DNA of 57,213 bases, taken from assembly GCF_040199715.1 (NCBI RefSeq), contig NZ_JBEFNA010000011.1:1-57213 (forward strand). Direction: 5' to 3'. The DNA comes from Fusobacterium sp. SYSU M8D902. GTDB lineage: Bacteria > Fusobacteriota > Fusobacteriia > Fusobacteriales > Fusobacteriaceae. Each line of letters opens with the position of its first letter. Within the stretch, counting starts at the first letter, position 1. The notes beneath the pieces are model-generated. The model did not search any database, was not told the DNA's origin, and worked only from the letters and a program-made list of their open reading frames with translations. Positions 9,354-18,548 of the stretch are shown one piece after another. The translations under genes and the position numbers were made by a program.

Positions 9354-9406
9354 GACTATTTTTTTTATTTTGCACATTTGCCCAATTTTAGGGCATCTGT
9401 AAATTT

Positions 9407-10426
9407 TTATTTTACTAAGTTAAAAATATCATTAGTTGTAATGAAGATAATTAGCCCAAATAATACCAACATTCCTACCATATGAACTCTCTCTTCCAAC
9501 TTTTTATTCACCTTTATTCCTACCATCTCTAATAACACAAAAATTATTCTTCCACCATCAAGTGCTGGTAGTGGTAATAAGTTTAAAACTCCCACATTTA
9601 TTGATAGTAATGCCATTAGCCATAACACTATTCCAAGTCCATCTCTCGAGGCTTCCCCAACAACTTTTATTATTCCTATAGGTCCACTTATCTCCTTAGC
9701 TTTTACTTGACCAGTTATCATCATTTTTAAGCCTACTATTGTATCTTCTACTATTTTTATTCCACTTTTAAAAGTCAACTCAGTAGCTTCAATTACAGAA
9801 AACTTTTCTACGGAATACTCTGGCAGTATTCCTAGCATGTAATTTTTAGTGTTTGAATCATATGTTAAAGGTACTTCTAACTCCTCTATTTTCCCATCTC
9901 TCTCGATTTTTATCTCAATTTCATCAGCTTCTTTTATTCCCTTTAACTTTTCACTAATATCTTTCCAACTATCTATCTTTTTTCCATCAATCTCAATTAT
10001 TCTATCCTTAACTTTTAGATATTCACTTGATTGAGCCTCTTTAAATATATTTCCAATTATAGGCTTCTCACTTATAATCGGCTTTCCATTTATATAGATA
10101 GAGCTAAACATAATAATAAATGCCAACAGAAAATTCATAAAAACTCCTGCTATCAACACTATAAACCTTGCATAAGCAGGTTTTGAATTAAATCCATCTT
10201 CAAGTTTGCTATCCACTTCCATTCCCTCAATATTTACAAATCCTCCAATAGGAATCGCTCTGAAAGAATAGGTAGTTTTGATAGTATCATAGGAATAAAC
10301 TTGTGGTCCCATACCTATTGAAAACTCACTTACAGGCATTTTAAAAAATTTCGCTGTCATAAAATGTCCCAATTCATGAATAAATATAATTATCCCCAGT
10401 ACTAAAATTGCTATTAGTATCTCCAT
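9407..10426 (-). CDS. rseP: site-2 intramembrane metalloprotease RseP
   Basis: A 339-residue zinc protease that cleaves within membrane segments, for example of anti-sigma factors or signal-peptide remnants. The zinc motif HELGH is at 17-21 in the first membrane helix. A single PDZ domain lies at about 115-190, and the third zinc ligand is in the LLPLPALDGGRI motif near 290 with a following membrane helix. One PDZ domain rather than two is the Gram-positive-like form. It is the last gene of uppS-cdsA-dxr-tmk-rseP, with a 23-base gap after tmk and an AGGAG ribosome binding site. Confidence 0.95.
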   Translation of the reverse strand: MEILIAILVLGIIIFIHELGHFMTAKFFKMPVSEFSIGMGPQVYSYDTIKTTYSFRAIPIGGFVNIEGMEVDSKLEDGFNSKPAYARFIVLIAGVFMNFLLAFIIMFSSIYINGKPIISEKPIIGNIFKEAQSSEYLKVKDRIIEIDGKKIDSWKDISEKLKGIKEADEIEIKIERDGKIEELEVPLTYDSNTKNYMLGILPEYSVEKFSVIEATELTFKSGIKIVEDTIVGLKMMITGQVKAKEISGPIGIIKVVGEASRDGLGIVLWLMALLSINVGVLNLLPLPALDGGRIIFVLLEMVGIKVNKKLEERVHMVGMLVLFGLIIFITTNDIFNLVK

Positions 10427-10449
10427 TATTAATTCTCCTTACTTCTTAG

Positions 10450-11121
10450 TTAAATTATATCTCTCACAATTGAATATACCTCTTCTCCTATCTCTTCAAT
10501 TGTCTTCAATCTTCCCTCATCAACACATTTTATCTCTTTCCACTCATATTTTCTAGCTATCTCACAAGCATTCTCATATGATTTTTTTAAATAATTGGTA
10601 TCCTGTTCATGGATATCCTTTTTCTCTTCACCTGTTATCTTGTTTTTTCTCTCTGCCATCAATTTAACTGCCATCTCAGTTGGCATATTCAAAAATATAA
10701 CCAAGTCTGGAGCGGGAATATTCATCTTTTTATATTCTAAATCTTCTAACCAATTTAAATACTCCTCTTTCTTTTCCTTATCCTCTATCTTTGATGCTTG
10801 GTGAACCATATTAGAAGTTGTATATCTATCTGTTACAACTACTCCTTCACTTTTATAGAAACTCTCCCATTCCATTTTGTATGAGGCATATCTATCTATT
10901 GCAAACATTGTAGATACAGGATAGGGATTTATATCTAAAGCCTTATCTCCAAATGCTCCAGCCAAATACATTTTTACTGGCTCACAAGCTGGACTCTCAT
11001 AGTTAGGAAATGACAGTTTTTTTATCTTAACTCCTTCTCTTTCCAATCTTTCAAATAATCTCTTTGTTTGAGTCTCTTTTCCACTTGAATCTGTCCCCTC
11101 TATTACTATTACTCTTCCCAT
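10450..11121 (-). CDS. tmk: thymidylate kinase
   Basis: Phosphorylates dTMP to dTDP in the cytosol. The 223-residue protein has the P-loop EGTDSSGKETQ (G9-K15), the DR motif VVTDRYTTSNMVHQ, and an SPNYE-like substrate loop near residue 40. The lid region carries ERKNKITGEEKKDIHE. Sequence details (no arginine in the P-loop, longer lid) differ from the common E. coli type but the family is clear. The start is three bases past the dxr stop and uses a GAGAGG site in the dxr end, so it is coupled to dxr. Its place inside the isoprenoid/phospholipid cluster is unusual. Confidence 0.9.
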   Translation of the reverse strand: MGRVIVIEGTDSSGKETQTKRLFERLEREGVKIKKLSFPNYESPACEPVKMYLAGAFGDKALDINPYPVSTMFAIDRYASYKMEWESFYKSEGVVVTDRYTTSNMVHQASKIEDKEKKEEYLNWLEDLEYKKMNIPAPDLVIFLNMPTEMAVKLMAERKNKITGEEKKDIHEQDTNYLKKSYENACEIARKYEWKEIKCVDEGRLKTIEEIGEEVYSIVRDII

Positions 11122-11124
11122 CTC

Positions 11125-12276
11125 TTACCTCTCATAATTTGAATATACCCATTCTCTTGTTTCTCTATCTACAGTTTTTATCAATTCAACTCCATCTATC
11201 TCAAGAGGAATGTGTCTCTCCATAGCTTTTTCAATTATCTCATAAATAGTTAAAAACTTTATCTTTCCCTTTAAAAATAGCTCAACTGCAACTTCATTAG
11301 CAGCATTCAAAACAGCAGGCATAGTTTTCCCTATCTTTCCAGCTTTAAATGCCAACTGAATACCTTTAAAAGTTTTATGATCAGGCTTTTCAAAGGTTAA
11401 AGTTGAAACCTTCATAAAATCCAATGGTTCCATAGCCAAACTTTCCTCTCTACAAGGATAAGTGAAAGCATATTGAATTGGTAATTTCATATCTGGAGCT
11501 CCCAATTGAGCTATAACCGCTCTATCTTTAAACTCTACCATTGAATGTATTATACTCTGTGGATGTACCAATACCTCTATATCATCATAATCTACACCAA
11601 ATAGCTCGTGAGCTTCTATTACTTCTAGCCCTTTATTTACAAGAGTTGAAGAATCTATAGTTATCTTTTTCCCCATTGACCAGTTAGGATGTTTTAGAGC
11701 CTGTTCAACACTTACATCTCTAAGTTCCTCTTCAGTTTTTCCTCTAAAAGTTCCCCCACTTGCTGTGATTATTATTTTTCTTACCTCTTTTTTAGCTCCC
11801 CCTAGCATTGATTGAAATATTGCTGAATGTTCACTGTCTACAGGAACTATCTCCGCTTTTGGATTCTCTTTCAACAATCTATTTATATATGGTCCTGCTG
11901 CTACCATTGTTTCTTTATTTGCTAAAGCAATTCTTTTTCCTCTCTTTATACCCTCAACAGTAGCTTCTATCCCAATAGCTCCACTAACTGCAGTCAATAG
12001 TATATCATAGTCATCTTTTGAAGCTAGTTCTTTCAATCCCTCATCTTTTAAGTAGACCTCAATTTCAGGAAATTTTTCCCTTATCTTCTCATAACCCTCA
12101 TCTGTTCCAACAGACACATATTTAGGCTTAAACTCCTCTATCTGTTCAATTAATAATTTATAATTTCTATGTCCACTTATTCCTACAACTTGAAATTTAT
12201 CCTGAGATTTTCTAACCACTTCAAGAGCATTTGTTCCTATACTTCCTGTTGATCCCAATATTATAATTTTTTTCAT
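11125..12276 (-). CDS. dxr: 1-deoxy-D-xylulose 5-phosphate reductoisomerase
   Basis: Converts DXP to 2-C-methyl-D-erythritol 4-phosphate with NADPH, the committed step of the MEP isoprenoid pathway. The 383-residue protein has the nucleotide motif GSTGSIG (8-14), NKETMVAAG, the metal and substrate motifs [11 protein letters not shown] and ASGGTFRG, and the flexible loop with [14 protein letters not shown]. The length is normal. It follows cdsA across a 47-base gap that contains a terminator-like hairpin and then AGGAG. Together with uppS upstream, this places precursor supply and undecaprenyl chain synthesis in one cluster. Confidence 0.97.
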   Translation of the reverse strand: MKKIIILGSTGSIGTNALEVVRKSQDKFQVVGISGHRNYKLLIEQIEEFKPKYVSVGTDEGYEKIREKFPEIEVYLKDEGLKELASKDDYDILLTAVSGAIGIEATVEGIKRGKRIALANKETMVAAGPYINRLLKENPKAEIVPVDSEHSAIFQSMLGGAKKEVRKIIITASGGTFRGKTEEELRDVSVEQALKHPNWSMGKKITIDSSTLVNKGLEVIEAHELFGVDYDDIEVLVHPQSIIHSMVEFKDRAVIAQLGAPDMKLPIQYAFTYPCREESLAMEPLDFMKVSTLTFEKPDHKTFKGIQLAFKAGKIGKTMPAVLNAANEVAVELFLKGKIKFLTIYEIIEKAMERHIPLEIDGVELIKTVDRETREWVYSNYER

Positions 12277-12298
12277 AAACTCCTCCTTGAAAAAAAGT

Positions 12299-12316
12299 GG
12301 GTAAGTTGCCTCACCC
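12299..12316 (-). terminator. terminator-like hairpin between cdsA and dxr
   Basis: On the minus strand GGGTGA and TTACCC pair around GGCAAC (12316-12299), flanked by AAAA on one side and, two bases past the stem, a run of seven T residues on the other. It lies seven bases after the cdsA stop and just before the dxr ribosome binding site, so it is probably a partial terminator within the operon. Confidence 0.5.
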
Positions 12317-12323
12317 TTTTACA

Positions 12324-13145
12324 CTACAATATGATAAATTTTAATAGATAATACATCACTGGAGCTACGAAAAGCATACTGTCAAATCTATCTAAAATCC
12401 CACCATGTCCTCTTAACACAGTTCCAGAATCCTTTACTTTGAACTCTCTCTTGAACATTGACTCTCCCAAATCTCCAATTTGAGCTACTCCACTGATAAA
12501 TATTCCCAATATAATTATATTTATTAGGGACATTCCACCCTCTACTAATATAAAATATCTATCCAATAAAAATAGTGATATTATTGTAAAAATTGTTCCA
12601 CCCAATGATCCTTCAATTGATTTCTTAGGACTTATACTATTAAACCCTCTTTTAAAAAACTTTCTTCCAATAGCCATTCCTACAAAATAAGCAAAACTAT
12701 CACAAACCCATACCATTATTTGAGCTGTCAACAGCCATTTTCCTCCGTTTGGTAAAAAGCTTATTAAAAGCACATGAGAAAAAAGTATTCCTGTATATAG
12801 AGCTCCTAATACAGTATCTCCCAAGTCAGCACTAGCATCTTCTACTCTATTTTGAACAACTCTTGTTCCTATAGCTAAAACTGTTGCTATAGCCAATACT
12901 CCCTCTACTCCCAAAGAGAGTGTTCCAAGTTTTTCAAAAAATAGTATATTAGGAATTAAAACTGCCATCACTATTCCCAATATTTTATTTGGATTCTTTC
13001 CACCTATCTCTGACATCTGATAAAATTCATAAGCTCCCATTCCAACTATAATATTTGTAAATATCAAAAGTGGAAATCCACCGTGATATAATACGCCCAC
13101 CAAGATTGGAATACCTATTAGAGCAACTATTATTCTACTTAGCAT
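12324..13145 (-). CDS. cdsA: phosphatidate cytidylyltransferase (CDP-diacylglycerol synthase)
   Basis: Makes CDP-diacylglycerol from phosphatidate and CTP at the inner membrane, the branch point of phospholipid synthesis. The 273-residue protein is mostly hydrophobic with about seven to eight membrane helices. The signature is near the C terminus: SPKKSIEGSLGG at about 175 and GGILDRFDSMLFVAP at about 245. Its ATG shares one base with the uppS stop (TAATG), so the two are translationally coupled. Confidence 0.95.
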   Translation of the reverse strand: MLSRIIVALIGIPILVGVLYHGGFPLLIFTNIIVGMGAYEFYQMSEIGGKNPNKILGIVMAVLIPNILFFEKLGTLSLGVEGVLAIATVLAIGTRVVQNRVEDASADLGDTVLGALYTGILFSHVLLISFLPNGGKWLLTAQIMVWVCDSFAYFVGMAIGRKFFKRGFNSISPKKSIEGSLGGTIFTIISLFLLDRYFILVEGGMSLINIIILGIFISGVAQIGDLGESMFKREFKVKDSGTVLRGHGGILDRFDSMLFVAPVMYYLLKFIIL

Positions 13146-13831
13146 TATTTTACTCCTCCAAAACGTCTATCCCTTTTTGTATAATTTTCAATTGCTTTAT
13201 CCAACTCATCCTCATTAAAGTCAGGCCATAAAGTATCTGTTATATATATCTCTGAATAAGCTATCTGCCATAGTAAAAAGTTAGATATTCTCAATTCTCC
13301 ACTAGTTCTAATTAAAAGCTCTGGATCTGGTATATCACTATATAAGTATTTAGAAAACTCCTCTTCATCAATTGAATCTTTTCCAGACTTTAAAATCTTA
13401 TTTACAGCATCAACTATCTCAGCTCTTCCACCATAATTGAATGCTATATTAAAAGTTAATCCTGTATTATTTTTACTTTTTTCTTGAAGATTATCTATAG
13501 CTTCTAAAAGAGAGTTACTAACATTGTCTTTTCTCCCTGAAACCATAAATCTAATATTATTTTCCATAATATTCTTCTCTTCGTTCTTTATATAACTTTT
13601 AAATAAAAACATTAAAGCACTTACCTCTTCTTGACTTCTCTTCCAGTTTTCAGTAGAAAAGGCATATACAGTTAAATATTTAACTCCTAACTTAGCTGCA
13701 TATGTTATTATTTTTCTAAGGGCTGCTGCTCCCTCTTTATGTCCAAAAGTTCTAGGCAGTCCTCTTTTTTTTGCCCATCTTCCATTTCCGTCCATAATTA
13801 TTGCTATATGATTTGGTACATATCTCTCCAT
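13145..13831 (-). CDS. uppS: undecaprenyl diphosphate synthase
   Basis: Adds isopentenyl units in cis to farnesyl diphosphate to build the C55 lipid carrier for cell wall synthesis. The 228-residue protein has HIAIIMDGNGRWAK with the catalytic aspartate at 14, GHKEGA, the YAFSTENW loop, FNYGGRAEI, and the C-terminal PDPELLIRTSGELRISNFLLWQ and SEIYITD motifs. The length is normal. It heads the uppS-cdsA-dxr-tmk-rseP unit and has its own extended -10 promoter after the frr terminator. Confidence 0.96.
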   Translation of the reverse strand: MERYVPNHIAIIMDGNGRWAKKRGLPRTFGHKEGAAALRKIITYAAKLGVKYLTVYAFSTENWKRSQEEVSALMFLFKSYIKNEEKNIMENNIRFMVSGRKDNVSNSLLEAIDNLQEKSKNNTGLTFNIAFNYGGRAEIVDAVNKILKSGKDSIDEEEFSKYLYSDIPDPELLIRTSGELRISNFLLWQIAYSEIYITDTLWPDFNEDELDKAIENYTKRDRRFGGVK

Positions 13832-13856
13832 ATTTTCACCTCACTATACTTCGTAA

Positions 13857-13865
13857 ATTGTACCA
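13857..13865 (-). promoter_or_regulatory. extended -10 promoter of uppS
   Basis: On the minus strand TGGTACAAT gives an extended -10 element (TACAAT at 13862-13857). No good -35 hexamer is seen 17 bases upstream. The start site would be near 13850, only about 20 bases before the uppS ATG. Confidence 0.5.
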
Positions 13866-13911
13866 TATTTACACAATTTTTTCTACTAATTTCTTTTTTC
13901 TGCACAATATA

Positions 13912-13954
13912 AAATAAGCAACCATTAAACTTGTCATCTAATGGTTGCTTATTT
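13912..13954 (-). terminator. intrinsic terminator after frr
   Basis: AAATAAGCAACCATTA (13954-13939 on the minus strand) pairs fully with TAATGGTTGCTTATTT (13927-13912) around an 11-base loop. It is GC-containing and perfect, 18 bases past the frr stop, and separates pyrH-frr from uppS. Confidence 0.8.
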
Positions 13955-13972
13955 CTTACTCAACTATTTTTA

Positions 13973-14539
13973 TTAAACAGTTGTTATCTCTTTTTCTTTT
14001 TTAGCAAATAACTCATCAATCTCTTTTATGTGAGCATCTGTTAATTTTTGAATTTCAGCTTCTAAGTTTTTAACTTCATCTTCAGAGATAGGATTTTCTT
14101 TATCTTTTAATAATTTTTTAAGATCATTATTTCCATCTTTTCTGATGTTTCTTACAGCTACTTTTCCATTTTCAGCTTCTGATTTAGCCATTTTTACATA
14201 CTCTTTTCTTCTGTCAGCAGTTAATTCTGGCATTACTAATCTTATAACTTTTCCGTCATTGTTTGGAGTTAATCCTAAGTTAGCTGCGATTATTGATTTT
14301 TCTATTTTAGCTATTAGTGATTTATCCCAAGGATCAATTACTAATAATCTTGCTTCTGGAGCTGAAACAGATCCTACTTGATTTAAAGGCATCTCTGATC
14401 CATATTGCTCAACTTTTATTCCATCAAGCATAGAAACACTTGCTCTTCCTGCTCTTATTGATGCAAACTTATGTTTTGTAGCTTCAACAGCCTTTCCCAT
14501 TTTATCTTTACATAAACTTACTACTTCTTTACCTGTCAT
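13973..14539 (-). CDS. frr: ribosome recycling factor
   Basis: Splits post-termination ribosomes together with EF-G. The 188-residue protein shows the family pattern: KHKFASIRAGRAS near the N terminus, the LDGIKVEQYGSEMPLNQVGSVSAPEAR segment of the beta domain, and PELTADRRKEYVKMAK in the long helix. The length matches the family (about 185). It lies 16 bases after pyrH, the usual pair, with AGGAGG before the ATG. Confidence 0.98.
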   Translation of the reverse strand: MTGKEVVSLCKDKMGKAVEATKHKFASIRAGRASVSMLDGIKVEQYGSEMPLNQVGSVSAPEARLLVIDPWDKSLIAKIEKSIIAANLGLTPNNDGKVIRLVMPELTADRRKEYVKMAKSEAENGKVAVRNIRKDGNNDLKKLLKDKENPISEDEVKNLEAEIQKLTDAHIKEIDELFAKKEKEITTV

Positions 14540-14555
14540 AAAATCCTCCTAATAA

Positions 14556-15275
14556 TTAATCAGCTATTACTGTTGTTCCTATTTTTTCTCCCATTATTAC
14601 TCTTTTGATATTTCCCTCTGTTAAAGAATCAAAAACTATAATAGGTAATTTATTTTCTCTACATAATGATATTGCTGTTGCATCCATTACTTTAAGATTT
14701 TTATTTAGAACTTCTGCATAAGTTACTGTTTCATATTTTACTGCGTCAGCATATTTTACAGGATCTTTATCATAGATTCCATCTACTTTTGTAGCTTTTA
14801 ATACAACTTCTGTATTCATCTCTATAGCTCTCAATGCTGCTGCTGTATCAGTTGTAAAATATGGATTTCCTGTTCCTGCTCCAAATATTACAACTCTTCC
14901 TTTTTCCAAGTGTCTTTGAGCTCTTCTTTTTATGAATGGCTCAGCTATTTTAGGCATCTCAATCGCTGTTAATACTCTTGTTTGTACACCTAATTTTTCT
15001 ATTGAGTTCTGAAGTGCCAATGAGTTTATAACAGTTGCTAACATTCCCATATGGTCTCCTGTTACTCTATCTACTCCTTGAGTTGCACCTGACAACCCCC
15101 TAAATATATTTCCTCCACCTATAACTACTGAAACTTCTACTCCTAAGTCTGCAATCTCTTTTATTTGCTTAGCATAAGATGAAATTACGTCAGATGAAAT
15201 TCCGAACTCCTGTTCTCCCATTAATGCTTCTCCACTAAGCTTTAATAAAACTCTCTTATAAAATGGCTTCTCCAT
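14556..15275 (-). CDS. pyrH: UMP kinase
   Basis: Phosphorylates UMP to UDP; a hexameric amino acid kinase family enzyme under allosteric control. The 239-residue protein has KLSGEALMG at the start, [13 protein letters not shown], the [11 protein letters not shown] segment, [19 protein letters not shown] and [10 protein letters not shown]. The length is normal. It lies 65 bases after tsf with a strong intrinsic terminator between them, and an AGGAGG site precedes the ATG. Confidence 0.97.
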   Translation of the reverse strand: MEKPFYKRVLLKLSGEALMGEQEFGISSDVISSYAKQIKEIADLGVEVSVVIGGGNIFRGLSGATQGVDRVTGDHMGMLATVINSLALQNSIEKLGVQTRVLTAIEMPKIAEPFIKRRAQRHLEKGRVVIFGAGTGNPYFTTDTAAALRAIEMNTEVVLKATKVDGIYDKDPVKYADAVKYETVTYAEVLNKNLKVMDATAISLCRENKLPIIVFDSLTEGNIKRVIMGEKIGTTVIAD

Positions 15276-15304
15276 AACTCCTCCTAATTTGATTTTTTAA
15301 AAAA

Positions 15305-15326
15305 ATGGGATGCTGTTGCATCCCAT
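15305..15326 (-). terminator. intrinsic terminator after tsf
   Basis: A perfect nine-base-pair stem, ATGGGATGC/GCATCCCAT with loop AACA, followed on the minus strand by TTTTTTT. It is 14 bases after the tsf stop and about 30 bases before the pyrH start. Confidence 0.85.
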
Positions 15327-15340
15327 TATACTGTTAGCTA

Positions 15341-16234
15341 TTATCCTTTGATTTGAGCTGCAACTTCTTCTGCGAAGTTCTCTTCTTTTTTCTCGATTCC
15401 GTCTCCAACTTTGTATCTTGTATAAGATAATACAGTTGAAGGTGCTGCGAATTTAGCAACAGTTTCTTTATTTTCTGCTCTTACGTAGATTTGATCTACT
15501 AAACAGTTCTCTTCATAGAATTTGTTCATTTTTCCAACTAGGATTTTTTCAATAATTTGAGCTGGTTTTCCTTCAGCTTCTAATTGTTTTCTAGCTATCT
15601 CTTTTTCGTGCTCTAAATCAGCTGTTGTTACTTCAGACTCATTTAGGTATTTAGGATCCATAGCTGCTACGTGCATAGCGATATCTCTAGCTTTAGTTAC
15701 GTTCTCTTCAGTAGCTTCTCCAGATAGTTCAACTATAACTCCTAATTTTCCTCCTAAGTGGCTATAAGTAGCTACAAAACCATCTTTAGCTTCAGTTTCG
15801 TGGATTCTTCTGATGTTCATGTTTTCTCCGATTTTTGCGATTAAATCAGTTACTGCTTGAGCAACAGTTTTTCCAGCTTCTACTTCTGTCTCATTTAAAG
15901 CTTCTATTGTTTTTACGTTGTTTGCAATAGCAATTTCAGCTAATTTCTTTCCAAACTCTTTAAACTCTACGTTTTTAGCAACGAAGTCTGTTTCAGAGTT
16001 GAACTCGATTAGTACAGCTCTTTTGTGATCTGCTGATACAGCATCAAATATTAATCCTTCTGCTGCAACTCTTCCAGCTTTTTTAACTGCTTTAGCAATT
16101 CCTTTCTCTCTTAAGTAGTCAATTGCTTTATCCATATCTCCGTTATTTTCTTGTAGTGCTTTTTTACAATCCATCATTCCAGCACCAGTTCTCTCTCTTA
16201 GTTCTTTAACTAAACCAGCTGTTATTACTGCCAT
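15341..16234 (-). CDS. tsf: elongation factor Ts
   Basis: Nucleotide exchange factor for EF-Tu. The 297-residue protein begins with the UBA-like domain and the contact motif [16 protein letters not shown], followed by AEGLIF, the [10 protein letters not shown] signature and two dimerisation-like subdomains. The length is normal. It follows rpsB in the standard pair with a 62-base gap and AGGAGG before the ATG. Confidence 0.98.
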   Translation of the reverse strand: MAVITAGLVKELRERTGAGMMDCKKALQENNGDMDKAIDYLREKGIAKAVKKAGRVAAEGLIFDAVSADHKRAVLIEFNSETDFVAKNVEFKEFGKKLAEIAIANNVKTIEALNETEVEAGKTVAQAVTDLIAKIGENMNIRRIHETEAKDGFVATYSHLGGKLGVIVELSGEATEENVTKARDIAMHVAAMDPKYLNESEVTTADLEHEKEIARKQLEAEGKPAQIIEKILVGKMNKFYEENCLVDQIYVRAENKETVAKFAAPSTVLSYTRYKVGDGIEKKEENFAEEVAAQIKG

Positions 16235-16296
16235 TTTTTCCTCCTAATAAAATTTTATTTTATTAATTTATGCTCAACAATCAGATGAGTAAAAAA

Positions 16297-17046
16297 TTAC
16301 TCAGCTGATCCTTCTTCTACTACAACTTCTTCTTCAGTAGCAGGTGCTTCTACTACTTCTTTACCTTGGTTTCCTTCAACTATAGCGTTAGCCATTACAG
16401 ATGAGATTAATTTTACTGATCTTATAGCATCGTCGTTTGCAGGAATTGGGTAAGTTATTAAATCTGGATCTACGTTAGTATCGATCATTGCAAATACAGG
16501 GATTCCTAAGTCAGAAGCTTCTTTTATTGCTAAAGTTTCTTTTTTACAGTCTACGATAAATATAGCTGCTGGAACTTCTTTCATATCTTTGATTCCGCAT
16601 AAGTTTTTAGATAATTTTGCTAATTCTTTTCTGAAGTTAGCTGCTTCTTTTTTAGTGTAAGCAGTATCTAAAGTTCCGTCTGCTTCCATTTGCTCTAACT
16701 CTTTTAATCTTTCTACTCTAGTTTTGATAGTTGCGAAGTTAGTTAACATTCCTCCTAACCATCTGTTGTTTACATAGTACATTCCTGATCTTTCAGCTTG
16801 CTCTTTTACAGCTTCTTGAGCTTGTTTTTTAGTTCCTACGAATAATACTTTTCCACCTTGCTCAGCAATCTCTCTCATTACTGCATAAGCTTCTTCGATT
16901 TTCTTTAAAGATTTGTGTAAATCGATTACGTGGATTCCATTTCTCTCTGTGAAGATGTACTTAGCCATTTTTGGGTTCCATCTTTTTGCTTGGTGTCCGA
17001 AGTGAACTCCAGCTTCTAATAGTTGTTTCATTGTTATTACTGCCAT
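16297..17046 (-). CDS. rpsB: 30S ribosomal protein S2
   Basis: The 249-residue S2 has the signature near the start ([19 protein letters not shown]), the coiled-coil protrusion around residues 100-150, and [26 protein letters not shown] Glu/Val-rich acidic tail (EEEVVVEEG) extends the C terminus. It heads the rpsB-tsf unit with a consensus promoter and a folded leader of about 105 bases (see 17047-17152). Confidence 0.98.
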   Translation of the reverse strand: MAVITMKQLLEAGVHFGHQAKRWNPKMAKYIFTERNGIHVIDLHKSLKKIEEAYAVMREIAEQGGKVLFVGTKKQAQEAVKEQAERSGMYYVNNRWLGGMLTNFATIKTRVERLKELEQMEADGTLDTAYTKKEAANFRKELAKLSKNLCGIKDMKEVPAAIFIVDCKKETLAIKEASDLGIPVFAMIDTNVDPDLITYPIPANDDAIRSVKLISSVMANAIVEGNQGKEVVEAPATEEEVVVEEGSAE

Positions 17047-17152
17047 TTTTTCCTCCTAATAGTCTTTTGGTTTTTCTTCCATCAGTCTCAAAACTAAGCA
17101 ATCTTTATAAAAGACACCTGGCTTAGAAATAACTGATGTGTGTATTTCACAA
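17047..17152 (-). promoter_or_regulatory. candidate structured leader of rpsB
   Basis: The leader on the minus strand can form a nested hairpin: CATCAGT (17138-17132) with ACTGATG (17086-17080), and inside it CTAAGC (17126-17121) with GCTTAG (17099-17094) around a 21-base loop. S2 autoregulates through the rpsB leader in gammaproteobacteria; whether this unrelated-looking fold does the same is inference. Confidence 0.45.
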
Positions 17153-17158
17153 CGGTTC

Positions 17159-17187
17159 ATTGTATCATATTTTTTAAAAAATGTCAA
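17159..17187 (-). promoter_or_regulatory. promoter of rpsB-tsf
   Basis: On the minus strand TTGACA (17187-17182), a 17-base spacer and TACAAT (17164-17159) form a near-consensus sigma-70 promoter, consistent with high ribosomal protein expression. Confidence 0.8.
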
Positions 17188-17226
17188 TAATTTCAATATA
17201 TACTTATCTGTTTTCTAAAAAAATGG

Positions 17227-17232
17227 TATAAT
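17227..17232 (+). promoter_or_regulatory. -10 element of the nicotinamidase gene
   Basis: TATAAT at 17227-17232 is a perfect -10 hexamer. The hexamer 17 bases upstream (TTATCT, 17204-17209) is a weak -35. The start site would be near 17239, about 30 bases before the ATG. Confidence 0.5.
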
Positions 17233-17271
17233 ATTAGTAGTGTAATTTAAAAATATTTGGGTGGAGGAATT

Positions 17272-17895
17272 ATGAAAGCTTTAATACTTGTTGATTTACA
17301 AAATGACTTCTGTAAAAATGGTGCTCTTGAGGTAAAAAATGGAGATGAGACTATTTCTGTTGCCAACTCTCTTATAAATAAATTTTCTCAAGAGAACAGT
17401 TTAATTTTAGCCACAAAGGACTGGCATCCTAGTTCTCACAAGAGTTTTGCTATAAACTCTAATGGAACTATTGGAGAAATTGGAACTTTAAATGGGATTC
17501 CACAAGTTTGGTGGCCTGTACACTGTGTTGAAAATACAAAGGGAAGTGAATTTCATCCTGATTTAAACAAGGATCTAATATCTACAATAATATATAAAGG
17601 AACTAATCCTGAAATTGATTCATATAGTGGATTTTTTGATAATGGTAGACTCAATGAAACTACTCTAAACTCCATATTAAAAGAGAATAAAATTGATACT
17701 TTATATATTTTAGGATTAGCTACAGATTTCTGTGTTAAATTCACTGTTCTTGATGCTTTACAGCTTGGTTATGAAGTATATCTTGTTGAAGATGGTTGTA
17801 GAGGTGTAAATTTAGAAGCTGATTCCTCTACTAAAGCGATTGAAGAGATGAAAAATTGTGGGGCTACTATCGTAAAAAGTATTGATTTATTATGA
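17272..17895 (+). CDS. pncA: nicotinamidase / isochorismatase-family hydrolase
   Basis: Deamidates nicotinamide to nicotinate for NAD salvage. With the ATG at 17272 the protein has 207 residues; an earlier TTG at 17259 exists in frame but GGAGGA sits right before the ATG. The start ALILVDLQNDFCKNGAL carries the catalytic aspartate, TKDWHPSSHKSFA the metal-binding histidines, and LATDFCVKFTVLDA the nucleophilic cysteine; PVHC and YKGTN also match nicotinamidases. It is the first plus-strand gene and lies upstream of the hemolysin III gene by 27 bases, so the two are probably co-transcribed. Confidence 0.88.
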   Translation: MKALILVDLQNDFCKNGALEVKNGDETISVANSLINKFSQENSLILATKDWHPSSHKSFAINSNGTIGEIGTLNGIPQVWWPVHCVENTKGSEFHPDLNKDLISTIIYKGTNPEIDSYSGFFDNGRLNETTLNSILKENKIDTLYILGLATDFCVKFTVLDALQLGYEVYLVEDGCRGVNLEADSSTKAIEEMKNCGATIVKSIDLL

Positions 17896-17922
17896 TCAAT
17901 TATTTGAAGGAGGTGCTAAATA

Positions 17923-18543
17923 TTGGAGATTTCAAGAATTGAGGAATGGGTTAACTCTATGACTCATTATTTCGGTGTAGTTTTAGCTTTAATTGGTACT
18001 GGAGCATTATTGATACATACCTTACAGAGTGGCAACATTGGATATCTTGTAGGATCTATGGTATTTTGTTGTTCCCTTATTCTACTCTATACTATGTCTG
18101 GTACTTACCATATTTTACCTATTGGTAAATTTAAAAGAATTTTCAAAATTCTTGATCACTCAGCTATATATGTTTTAATATCTGGCTCTTACACTCCCTA
18201 TCTATTAGGATTCTTTGATGGCAAAATAAAATGGGTTCTTTTTTTTATACAATGGGGAATGACATTGATTGGGATTATTTTTAAAATCTTTTTTGCAGGT
18301 AGGTTCAGATTTCTTTCAACTTTGATCTATCTATTTATGGGTTGGATGATAGTATTTGTTTTTGATGATCTAAAAACTTTTGTCAGTCCTATTTCCATAA
18401 AATTCCTTATCTGTGGTGGAATAGCCTATTCAGTTGGAACAATTTTCTATGGAATGAAAAATATTAGATTTATGCATGGAATTTGGCATATCTTTGTATT
18501 AGTTGGAAGCATATTTAACTATCTATCTGTATATTTTATTTAA
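17923..18543 (+). CDS. hemolysin III family (PAQR-like) membrane protein
   Basis: A 206-residue membrane protein with seven predicted helices. Conserved family features are EEWVNSMTHYFGVVLALIG at the start, SGTYHIL, LDHSAIYVLISGSYTPY, and HGIWHIFVLVGS near the end; the histidines and serine match the zinc site of HlyIII/adiponectin-receptor-type proteins. The start is TTG, supported by AAGGAGGT eight bases upstream and by the conserved start of the family. Despite the name, most members are not proven toxins. It ends just before the folded IS605-like element. Confidence 0.9.
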   Translation: MEISRIEEWVNSMTHYFGVVLALIGTGALLIHTLQSGNIGYLVGSMVFCCSLILLYTMSGTYHILPIGKFKRIFKILDHSAIYVLISGSYTPYLLGFFDGKIKWVLFFIQWGMTLIGIIFKIFFAGRFRFLSTLIYLFMGWMIVFVFDDLKTFVSPISIKFLICGGIAYSVGTIFYGMKNIRFMHGIWHIFVLVGSIFNYLSVYFI

Positions 18544-18548
18544 TGTAA

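Noticed and set aside
9367-9404. Hairpin with GCCC/GGGC after rseP
   Set aside because: The stem is only four GC pairs plus weak extensions and no T tract follows on either strand, so it was not called a terminator.
16261-16320. Hairpin over the rpsB stop codon (GAGTAA/TTACTC)
   Set aside because: A short AT-rich stem including the stop codon and coding bases, without a proper T tract; rpsB and tsf are expected to be co-transcribed.
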